A DNA stretch of 64,000 nucleotides, taken from contig DF237133.1 of the NCBI GenBank assembly GCA_000708835.1, forward strand, positions 62,001 through 126,000, written 5' to 3'. This DNA is from Klebsormidium nitens (taxonomy: Eukaryota; Streptophyta; Klebsormidiophyceae; Klebsormidiales; Klebsormidiaceae). Below the pieces are notes generated by a model that was not told the DNA's origin, did no database searches, and was given only the letters and a program-made list of their open reading frames with translations. A program made the translations under genes and the position numbers. Every line of letters starts with the position of its first letter. Position 1 is the first letter of the stretch. Below, one piece after another: positions 55,901 to 64,000 of this stretch.

Positions 55901-58900
55901 GCTCCTGGGGCCCGCCATCGAAAAGTCGGTCCAGGATGCGCTGGTCAAAGGGGACGGGAACAAGGACCTCACACAGGTGTGGTGCTCAACCCGCTTTCAA
56001 AAACACTCCTTGTTTCAATTGCAAAGACTTCAGATGGTTTTCTGCTGCGAACGCTGCTCACCACATGACAGGTGAAACAACCGAAACAAAGTCTCATTCC
56101 ATCAACTTTGCCCTTGAATGTTCTGTGATGCGACAGCCTTGGCCCCGCAAACAGAGTTTCGCAGAGCCGTCCCTTGGTTCAAAAGCCCTCGGACTTTTCC
56201 AATGTCCCGAAGGCCCAGTTTCGTTTCAGAAGTTCACCCCCTCGGTTTGGGCTTCACATCCGAGAAGGACGCCAAGCCGAAGGCGTGCCTGAGCCGGCTG
56301 CTGCGTGCATCTTACTGATTACCAAGTTTTTCATTTCCATAGAGTAATATAGAATCGAAACCTCCCAAGATTTCAGCACTTGCAACCCTGAAAGCCAGAA
56401 GAACCCTGATGTTGCAGCTGGAGAAGGCGGTGGGCGCCAAGTTGGAGGCGTCCCTGAGCCGGCAGGTCCAGGCCCAGTTCCAGACTAGGCTCAAGGCGGC
56501 CCTTCAGTGGCTGCTGCGCACGTCATTCCCAAGCATTTCACGGGCGGAAATCTATTCTGAGTATGAATTCTAAGGCCCTAGAAACTCGCATTCGCAGCTG
56601 GAGAAGGCGGTGGGCGCCAAGCTGGAGGCCTCCCTCAGCCGGCAGGTGCAAGCCCAGTTCCAGACGACGCTCAAGGCGGCCCTCCAGGAGACGCTGCGCA
56701 CGTCGTTCCAGGGCCTCCTGCTGCCGTCATTCGAGGCCGCCACGCGCGCCATGTTCGAGCAGATCGAGGGCGCGGTGCGGGGCGGCATGGCTGACCATGC
56801 ACAGAACGCGCAGCACGCGGGGGCGGCGGCCAATGGGGCGCTCGCGTCGACGCTCCAGGTTGGTGATTCTTCCTTCTCTGGGGGGGTTGGTCAGTAGACA
56901 AGGACGTTACTTTGCGTGAAGTGTTCTTGGGGTTCGAACCCTGGTTGTTTGGCTTGCCTATGCGACCTTTCGGTTCTGTTCTAACCCTGATTGGTCGCCC
57001 CTTTTACAGAACGTGGGCGTTGAAAATGCAGTTAGTGACTGGACGGCAGAAACACGGAGACTATGCATGGAAGGATCCTGAAATCTGGAAAATCTCAACA
57101 AAGAACGTTTGACAAGTCGTTAGAAGCCCTATATCTCTTCCTCTATAGGACACTATCACATCGGCCTCCGCCTTGGTGTCCACGCTACAGAGTGAGATTG
57201 CAGAGGGGCAGCGGAAGCTCGTCGCGCTGGCGGAGGCGTCAGGAAAGCAGCGCACGGCGAGCCTGACCAAGCAAGGAAATGGCGGACTGCCGGACGGGGC
57301 CATCAGCCTGCAGGTGGGGCCTATTTACACCCCTGCAAAGGGAAAAGGTTCACCTGGCCTTTTTCAAAATATGAGGAAGGAGGAGGCCGAGAGTAGCTTG
57401 ATTGTTCACTCTTTAGGGGAAAACAGGGCCTCAGTACGGACTCTTGAATCCTGTCACCAAGACCTGACTTTGCTTGTGATCTAAAATCGCACTAGAGAAA
57501 ATGTGACTCGGCTGATTGTGGGACCCTTTCAAGCCCTGATTGGAGGATCACTTGCTTCTTCCAAGGCGGAGCAACCAGGCGAATGCGGTAGATGATACTC
57601 TAGTTTTGGGCACCAGGACAACCAAGAGGGGGCGCTTATCGCCAAGATTGCACGCTTTTAAGAAGCTCGCACCTTTCCCATATTGAGCGCGCCTTGCTTA
57701 GCGTGTGAAGGAACGCCTATAGTGTAGCTCGGTTTCAGAGCTCGATCAAAGCGCTGGATTTTGAAATTGCAAACCCCTGCTTGCAGCACGTGGAGGAGAG
57801 CCTGAAGATTAGTTCAGTAGTGTGACTTCGCTTAAGAATACTCGAACAACCTGAGCGCTGAAACCCTTTTTTAAATCCCCGATCCCCCAAACCCTGCTTG
57901 CAGCACGTGGAGGAGAGCCTTTCACTAATGTGACTTAAAACATACCTTGAATGCCCTTAAGCGCCGGAACCCTTTTTCCAAACCCTCCTGATTCCCAACC
58001 CCTGCTTGCAGCACGTGGAGGAGAGCCTGGACCCGACCAAGGAGCTGTCGCGGCTGCTGGCGGGCGGCAAGTACGAGGAGGCCTTCCTCAAGGCGCTCAA
58101 CGCGTTCGACGTGCCCATGGTCACCTGGCTCTGCAACCAGGTGCGCAGTCCTTCTGTATACCGCACCCTCTCGAACCCCCTCAGAGTGTTTGTTCCCATT
58201 CTGAATGAGCGTATCGGAAGCAAGAAAGCGGGCTTTGACGGAGCCCATACTCCGCAATTTGCACACGAGCCATGTTCTGGTGCGTCCCTGATTGACCAGC
58301 ATCAATTTCAAAGTCGAGGTCAAGCTTCGCATCAAGCGGAGCCAAGAGTCTCATTGCAGCCGCTTCTTCGCTGACAAGAAGGTGTTGACCGAGTATGCGG
58401 CAGCAAGAGTAGATGAGTGATAATACACCAACCTCCGGCAGCAATCCACTGGGGTGTATCTGCCCATACTGAGAAGGTGGAAAGCCTGCAGATCCGGCGA
58501 CTGCTTATCGGATTTATATTATTGGCCCTCAGGTTGACCCCAACGCGATCTTTGCGAGCCACCCGCTGCCGTTGAGCCAGGGCGTGCTGCTCTGGCTCGT
58601 GTCGCAGCTCGGCAGCGAGCTCGCCAAGGACACCTCCAAGAAGCTGGTGAGCCGCCACGTGGCACTTCCGGGTTGGATGTCGTGGTCGAGGCTATCGTTC
58701 TTTTCTGCCCATGTGCGCACTTTAGGAGGCCAACGCAAGTCCAGATACGTTGTTCTTCTTTTCAAATGACGCGATGCCAAGCCGGCCTCTGAGGATGTCA
58801 GTAAGCATTATGCATGGCTGTGTAGTCTTGGCTGTCTTTAGAATCGCTTGAACCCCTGTGACGCTTTACGAAGTTTTGACAAATAAAGGAGGCATACACG

Positions 58901-59558
58901 AAGCATTGGTTTGTTTATGGTCCGCAGCTCCTAAGGTTCGATGTAACAGACGGGCGAGAGACTGACCAGTTGCATTCGGGCCCCCAGGATTGGATCAGCC
59001 AGGCCGTGCTGGCAATCAACCCGGAGGACCCGCTGCTCGCGCCGCACATGCGCCCTTACCTGGAGCAGGCAAGCCGCTTGTGCAGATTTGCAGCGCTTCT
59101 TGGAAGTCTTTGCTTCAGCTTCGGATGAGTAAAAATCTTTCCGACTTCTAGCGTACTGGAGCAGAGTCGTCTCCCCGGGATCAATCTATTCGTTCCTTGT
59201 TCCCACTACGAGTCTCGCTGTGACGTGCACTGCTTTGTAAAGCCGTTTAGCGGTGTCGTGGGCCTTACGCTTGATGAGAAGATGTCCCTGGCGGCCCGTT
59301 TTGGGTTCCTCCTGTGAGTCTCAAAGAAATGGGCGGAAAGTGTTTCCACACGGGCTGTGCCTAGGTGCCTAGCCTAGATCCCAAAGTACCGGGACTTGCA
59401 ATTGAGTCGCTCATTTCTGAATCAATTAGCTCCCGGTCTTACAGCTGTACCAGAGCCTGCACGCCCAGCTGCAGGCCGTGCCGTCTGGCGGCGATGTGTC
59501 TCGCTCTTTGCGGACAATAATCCACGTTGTCAACTCGCTTTTGACCTCGTGCAAGTAG
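49991..59558 (+). CDS. VCS: Enhancer of mRNA-decapping protein 4 (VARICOSE-like)
   Basis: Thirteen exons: 49991-50848, 51146-51195, 51572-51710, 52039-52509, 52934-53182, 53669-55330, 55857-55976, 56598-56858, 57149-57313, 58012-58140, 58533-58646, 58988-59068, 59445-59558; 1470 aa. Residues 1-205 are Pro/Gln/Gly-rich (FGAPPPPGYMHPQQFQ), usual for VARICOSE. A WD40 beta-propeller region follows (about 215-590): VAWNPRQQEHLAIVQGNSFY, GTHADVIVDVSFSPAGDRIA, SASRDGRVKVWGG. A long low-complexity Ala/Pro/Glu/Lys linker, all in one 1662-base exon, spans 590-1143. The C-terminal helical domain (1144-1470) has LEASLSRQVQAQFQTTLKAA, DPTKELSRLLAGGKYEEAF, SQGVLLWLVSQLGSELAKDT and ends IIHVVNSLLTSCK. The protein scaffolds DCP1/DCP2 in P-bodies for cap removal. 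The last intron begins with GC (CAG/GCAAGC, 59069). Introns hold echoes of exon edges. Confidence 0.93.
55284..55530 (+). repeat. Echo of EDC4 exon 6 3' edge
   Basis: The end of exon 6 (ATCACGGGGGCGCTCAGCCG at 55286, then CCTCCCGGCA and GAGAAG/GTGGGG) recurs at 55484-55530 (TTCACGGGGGCGCTCAGCCG, then GCTCCCGGCG and GAGAAG/GTGGGC). The copy even keeps the donor and would read FTGALSRELPALAEK. It has no AG acceptor just before it, so it is probably not spliced in. Confidence 0.85.
56262..56718 (+). repeat. Two echoes of EDC4 exon 8 upstream of the real exon
   Basis: The first 120 bases of exon 8 (56598-56718, CTGGAGAAGGCGGTGGGCGC) recur at 56418-56534 with an intact CAG acceptor, reading LEKAVGAKLEASLSRQVQAQ in full, but no usable in-phase donor. 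A shorter third copy, with an internal deletion, is at about 56262-56311 (GCCAAGCCGAAGGCG, then CCTGAGCCGGCTGCTGCG). Flanks also match (AAGCCAGAAGAACCCTGATG and AAGGCCCTAGAAACTCGCAT), so the unit is about 180 bp. Confidence 0.9.
57770..58044 (+). repeat. Two echoes of EDC4 exon 10 acceptor and 5' edge
   Basis: AACCCCTGCTTGCAG followed by CACGTGGAGGAGAGCCT occurs three times: at about 57772-57803, about 57892-57920 and 57997-58028. The last is the true exon 10 (HVEESLDPTKEL). Between them the spacers also match (TAATGTGACTTAAAA against TAGTGTGACTTCGCTTAAGA, and CCCTTAAGCGC(C/T)G with AACCCTTTTT). The unit is about 110 bp. The upstream copies keep a strong acceptor. Confidence 0.9.
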
Positions 59559-60531
59559 GGTGGGTAATCGGAGGTGGCGGAAAAGAGCGTCCGCGGAGGA
59601 TGATTGGATAGTTGGTAAGGAAGTGGTTAGTGAAGGCTTGCGGGCGCGTTAAGGGGACCAACATTTGGTGAGATGGGGATGAGAGGCTAGGCGAGTAATG
59701 AGGGCCGTGTCTGAGACAAACTGGTGGAAGGGCTAGAGAAGGTGGACATGACGAGGTTTGCGCTGTAAGCGGATGATGCAGTAGGTGCGTAAGACGGCCA
59801 GGTGACGAGAATTGAAACCGAAAACGGAGCGTACATTTGTGGGCGGCCGTCTTATGCACCTCAAGCCGTCTGCTCGGATGCTTCATGCAGTGGATTATGG
59901 TCACGTTGTCCTTGATGGCTGAAAATCTCGTCAAGGGGAAGGCGAATGTTGAAGATCTTGGAGTTCGCTCTTGCTTGACAAGATAATGCATTTCGTTCAC
60001 ACCCTCGAATGCGGAAATGATAATTTAGCAGATATTTAGATCGATATGTCGACGTCCTACCACTAGCTTGATTAGTTTCTAAAGAAACAGCAGGTAGACT
60101 TAGTGAATCTAGCCATGATTTCCACCGTCAAAATCAACCGTCAAAATTACATGATGGATCCTTGGAGTATACATGCTTGTTGCGAGCCTGTTGACAACAA
60201 AGTACGCTACCGTCAAAGAGACGGTATAGCGCTAGGACAAATTCAGGTGCTTGTGTGTGGGGGTATTACGAATGTTCGAACGGTAGTGCTTTTGAATCAT
60301 GATGCATGTGGGCAAATGGGGGCTGCATGCCAGCTAGTGATGGTCTCCGTACGAATTGTCTGCCAGCATTGCAATCGATCAACGGATTGGCGGCCCGAGC
60401 TCAGGAGGGGGGGGGGGTGCGGGGGGGGCGCAGCCCCCCCGCGTTCTGCCAAATTGAGCGGGGGGCAAAAAAGGGTTGCTTGAAAGAAAGAATTGTCCTA
60501 TGAAAAGGTGTCCGCAGTCAAAAGGGCTGTG
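59559..60531. other. Intergenic region, no gene seen
   Basis: Holds the EDC4 3' UTR. At 60407-60440 there are runs of 11 and 8 guanines followed by GCGCAGCCCCCCC, a strong hairpin or G-quadruplex candidate. No supported coding frame. Confidence 0.5.
60407..60440. repeat. G-run / C-run hairpin
   Basis: G11 at 60407-60417, then TGC, G8 at 60421-60428, then CGCA, G and C7. The G8 can pair with the C7 over a tiny loop, and the G runs could form a quadruplex. It sits about 100 bases beyond the 3' end of the tRNA-Val gene. Confidence 0.8.
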
Positions 60532-60631
60532 TGTTTTCATCCAGGCTCGAACTGGAGACCTTTCGCGATCAACCGAAGCTGTGACTGCCTCGATGTTAGG
60601 CGAATGTGATAACCAACTACACCATGAAAAC
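60532..60631 (-). tRNA. tRNA-Val(AAC): tRNA-Val (AAC) with a 26-base intron
   Basis: On the minus strand the acceptor stem GTTTTCA (60625-60631) pairs perfectly with TGAAAAC (60533-60539), with discriminator A at 60532. The D arm is GTGTAGTTGGTTATCAC. The anticodon stem TTCGC (60600-60604) pairs with GCGAA (60562-60566). The loop is C-T-AAC-A plus C at 60567, and the T arm is TCCAG-TTCGAGC-CTGGA, five full pairs. Anticodon AAC (60595-60597) reads Val GUU/GUC. A 26-base insertion (60568-60593) lies directly 3' of position 37, the standard nuclear tRNA intron site. Internal A and B boxes are intact. CCA is not encoded, as expected for a eukaryote. All pairings are Watson-Crick, so it is probably functional. 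Confidence 0.92.
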
Positions 60632-61009
60632 GCGGATGCCACAACGGGCAACTAGGAAAATATAAAGCAATCAAAACACACTCACTTCTTGCACCCTTTC
60701 TCGGGATGGATCTCCGCCCACCCTTTTGGCCTGAAGAACGGGGCCCCCCGTACCCCCCCGCCGGTGCCCCGGGCACTGGCCCATTATGATGGAGTCATGC
60801 AACCACTTGCTAGCTGGATGATGGCCTCACAGAGTCACACTAGCTCAGGCTGTGACTCGACATTCCTTGGATGATGGCCGCTGTCGCATTCTCCAGCAAG
60901 CTGACGGTCATTGCATCCGCAGCCCTGTGCGGGGCTGCCCCTTTCTCTGACTTTTGGATTTGAAAGCTGGGCGCACTTCAGGATCACTTGGGGCTGAGGA
61001 GTCCCCGCA
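60632..61009. other. Upstream region of tRNA-Val and transporter genes
   Basis: Divergent region with the tRNA on the minus strand and the transporter on the plus strand. It should contain the transporter promoter and 5' UTR. No further feature is seen. Confidence 0.5.
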
Positions 61010-64000
61010 ATGAGCCACAACGACTCGGGCTCTCTGGGCCGGCTCGAGCGCGGGGACCGGCGGCGCAACAGCATCGGGGGCCTCAGCGGCGCGTCCTTCC
61101 CCGCCAGCGAGACGGACGACTCCGCGGGGATCGCTTCCAGCGCCCCCCCGCGCCCGAGCCACCGCCGCGAGGCCTCGGAAGGGGGGGCGCTGCGCTCGCG
61201 CCTGTCTCTGGATTCCACGTGGAGCGAGCTCCAACCCCTGGAAGAGAACGGCGCCTCGATAAGCGGGGCGGGCAGCAATGCGGACACGCCCACGAGCAAC
61301 TTTGCTGCCAGTTTTGGGAAATCCTCCCCCCTGGAGGGAATGCTGTTCCGGTCACCCTCGGAGCGGCGAAGGGACTCGTTCGACCTGGCGTCGCCAGACT
61401 TTGCGGCCCGCTTGATGAGGCGGGAGTCAATAGATGCGGGGACGGCCCCCCCTGATCTGGGCGGGGGGGGGCCGAGGCAGGCGGTGAAACGGTCGAGGAG
61501 CAGCGTGTCGATCCAGGTGCCTCCAGAGTTGCTGGCACAGTTTACGCCCCCGCCAAGCAGCTACCCCTCCCCCGCAATGGTGAGCTTTCTCTCTAAGTCC
61601 AGTTTCTTCATGCCTGAGCTCAGATCTAAGACCAGAGACTAGCTGTTTTTGGCTGCAATCTGGTCGACAATTTCCAGCTCACATAAGCTTCTTGGGGTGC
61701 ATTACGCATAAAGATGCAAGGTTGGACGGATGCTCTTGGCAATCGGAGGGTTTGCGGCAATTGCGTAAGATCTGTCGGGACGTCGCCGCTGAACAAGCAA
61801 CACTCACGTGAGGAATGTGGGATTTTGTTGAAGGGATTGCCAGTTGTGACTGGTCGCCGTTTGCTATGACGTGCTAAGATGGTGGGCATATAATTGCACG
61901 ACATACCTTCGGAAGCTGACAAGGTCGTGTAGACGTTGAGCTCAGCAACACGATGTGACCAGATCAGGGTGCGATTGTATGGTGCCACTGAGTTAAACAT
62001 CAGGCCAAAGCTCTGGGAAGCTGCATCTAGCATAAGCTGGCCTATTATGGCAGTCGGCGGGGGAGTGTTCTTTGAGATAGATGGACGCAGCAGAACCAGG
62101 CAGAGCAAATTTTTCTGGTGCTCTGTTTGAGGTGCAGCCTGATGTGAGTTGGTCGGTCACTTGGTTGACATTAGTCCTGCTCTGCTCTATTGGCTGTCCA
62201 GGAGAACGCTCACCTCATATTTTGACCTCTACTGAGCTGAGGGAGGTTCATTTGTTATGCTCACCAGGGGCAGAAAGCATCTCTTATTCAGCATACTAAA
62301 GTGTATGCAAATCCCCATTTAGGAAGGTGTAGGACTGTAGGTGCCCATCTAGCCTACCACTCAAGCTTTTACGGCTTCTTTGCGCCTGCCAAGTTTCTTT
62401 AAAGAGTTGCATCAGCTCCTTGCCCCAATTCACCGGGCGTTATCTGCTTGTTGCCTTTCTGTCTTTCCCGTTAAGCCCAATTCATCCTCTGTCTTCTTAT
62501 GTAAGCTCATTGCTTATATGAGGCTATACGCGTGGCTGCAGATGGGGCCCTCCCCTCCAGGCACGTCGCCCTCCCCAGAATCGAAGGAGCGAACGCGTAA
62601 GCTATGGCTCATGGTAATATGCGCCGGAGGCATATACACGTGCTACATAACTTATGGCCTCCAGCAAGAAAAGCTGTAAGCGTTTCCGCTCTGCTCCTGT
62701 TCCTTGAAGCTCGCGTATTTAGGAGTGCTTGCGGTGCATCCGAAAACCGTCACAACGCCATTGAGATATTTGAAATAAGGCAGAGCCGTTGGCTTTGATA
62801 AGACTCCTCAAGCCCATCCAAACCACTTCCATCGAGTGGTTGCCGATCATCTCAGAAATTCTGGCTTGCGGGCAGTCCACCACGTTTCTGAATATCAGGG
62901 GGTTTGCGGGCAACTGAAAGAACAAGTGCGCCTCGCTGTGTCTGCCTTTGCAAGGACTTGTTGAAAGAAAGAATGTAATATCTGCAGATCCTCGGAAGTA
63001 TTCAGAGCAGAGAGGGAGTGTACTTTGGTCTCCATACCCTGGTTAGCTCAAGGCCACGATAACGATTCGCCAATACAGCCAGGTCCAAGGAAACGACCAC
63101 ATATTTTCCAGCGATCAAGGGATCATCAAACAGCGAATGGGGACAACGAGATTCTATTGACTTTTTCAGATACACACAAGAAATTGTCAGATACGCAGTG
63201 ACAGAGTATTCATTAACCAGAGTCGAGTTCAGCAGGTCTTCATGGAGTCTTGCAATTTCTGGCGCAGGTATACGACTGATTATTCAGAAGGACTGGGAGA
63301 GTACTTTGAGTACACCCTCGTACTCGTCTTCATTCAGTGCATATTTAACGTCCTATTCTCCTTGATCAGTGAGTCGCCCTTGTCATCCTCTTGAGGTTTC
63401 TCATTGTTCGATTAGCGAGCGATCTGGCGACCTGCCTTGATGACACCGCCTCGTTGATCTCGTTTTATCTTGTCAGTGACTTGCATGCTTTACTCCTTGC
63501 GAACTGTAGTCTGACGTACTTTTGCTGATCAGTATTCCGACTTCTCACTGGTTTCCTGTTGCAACTTTGCGTTGCTTGTCAGCTGAGACAATTGTCTAGT
63601 TGCTAGGAGAGAAGTCGCCCACTTCCAGTGTCGAGGGACTGGGGGCTCTTTAGTTGTTGCTCGCGAATCACCAAAGCAGCATCGTCATGAGGGAACGCCT
63701 CCGACGTTTTCTTTGGTCAATTGAACGATTTGTTTTCCTTATCTGCATACACTACGAATTGCTCGCGTCACTCGTCCATTGTGCCTCTCCTCGATCTTGT
63801 GTACTGGTCCAGGGAATATATCCCCGCGCCTCCGAGCTTTCCTGTGCTGACTTCCATCCGACCGAACGCTGACGTCACCCATCCTGCTTCTTTCCTCAGT
63901 CATGTTAGCCCAAGGCTTCGACCCCCGTGCCTCACAGCACCGGACCAAAGTCAAAGTCTTCACCGACTTCGCCCCCACGTCCTTCGCTTATATCTCCGCC
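61010..64000 (+). CDS. SLC35B-type nucleotide-sugar transporter, 5' part
   Basis: Four exons are visible: 61010-61579, 62542-62675, 63268-63368 and 63900 into the window edge; phases 0, 2, 1 agree. The second exon reads KLWLMVICAGGIYTCYITYG then LQQEKL, the first transmembrane helix and QE(K/T) motif of the UDP-galactose/UDP-glucose or PAPS transporters of the SLC35B/UAA family. The third reads YFEYTLVLVFIQCIFNVLFS, the second helix. The fourth reads DFAPTSFAYISA, the start of the third helix. Transport is of a nucleotide sugar into ER or Golgi lumen by exchange; the exact substrate cannot be told. The first 190 residues are an unusual Ser/Pro/Arg-rich, probably disordered and phosphorylatable cytosolic extension (RRRNSIGG, RRRDSFDL, RRESIDAG), absent from typical members of about 330 aa. 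Confidence 0.85.

Noticed and set aside
56418-56534. A genuine extra EDC4 exon
   Set aside because: The acceptor and frame look good, but there is no in-phase donor before the stop at about 56571; skipping it keeps the gene in frame. Kept as an intronic echo.
56930-56960. A tRNA T-arm-like GGGTTCGAACCCTGG
   Set aside because: No acceptor, D or anticodon arm can be built around it; it lies in an EDC4 intron.
1-64000. CRISPR array, prophage, bacterial operons or transposase gene
   Set aside because: The repeats are tandem intronic or coding units without spacer structure, genes are intron-split, and no transposase, integrase or reverse transcriptase motif was seen.

Overview
The window is nuclear DNA of a green-lineage eukaryote. 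Genes are split by many short spliceosomal introns (mostly GT-AG). Coding exons are GC-rich with long C or G runs, while introns and intergenic DNA are closer to AT balance. Several families are plant-type: VARICOSE/EDC4, a plant heparanase-like GH79, a plastid-type B12-binding radical SAM protein and a GH27 alpha-galactosidase. Gene style and compactness suggest a streptophyte alga of the Klebsormidium kind; this is inference from style and family, not a database match. There is no bacterial operon, CRISPR array, virus or intact transposon.

Layout: 1-1050 (+) 3' end of a coiled-coil gene; 2475-8925 (-) GH79 heparanase-like enzyme, 9 exons; 10359-12611 (+) RBBP9-like serine hydrolase, 4 exons; 13595-16313 (-) polytopic membrane protein, 3 exons; about 16971-17230 (+) small charged helical protein; 18938-24949 (-) radical SAM protein, 8 exons; 26404-30108 (-) and 34437-37892 (-) two paralogous secreted proteins of unknown family; 31651-32900 (-) membrane protein of unknown family between them; 39556-45908 (+) alpha-galactosidase, 14 exons; 47219-48568 (-) F-box/LRR protein; 49991-59558 (+) EDC4/VARICOSE decapping scaffold, 13 exons; 60532-60631 (-) intron-containing tRNA-Val(AAC); 61010-64000 (+) 5' part of an SLC35B-type nucleotide-sugar transporter. 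Exon chains were built by hand by keeping splice sites, reading phase and family motifs consistent; they predict proteins of 682, 245, 368, 718, 234, 235, 386, 430, 449 and 1470 aa for the complete genes.

The genes do not form one pathway. Several are secretory or endomembrane (GH79, GH27, the secreted pair, the nucleotide-sugar transporter), the rest are housekeeping (mRNA decapping, ubiquitin ligase adaptor, radical SAM, hydrolase).

The most unusual signal is not a gene. In four genes the edge of an exon, with its splice site, is repeated one to three times as decayed tandem copies inside the adjacent intron (exon-edge echoes): the radical SAM gene, both secreted paralogs, and three places in EDC4. 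Other notable points are a 15-bp in-frame minisatellite inside the GH79 catalytic domain, a strong excess of the palindrome TGACGTCA (15 copies against about 1 expected), an intron in a tRNA-Val gene, two GC-AG introns, and a short inverted-repeat element carrying telomere-like motifs.
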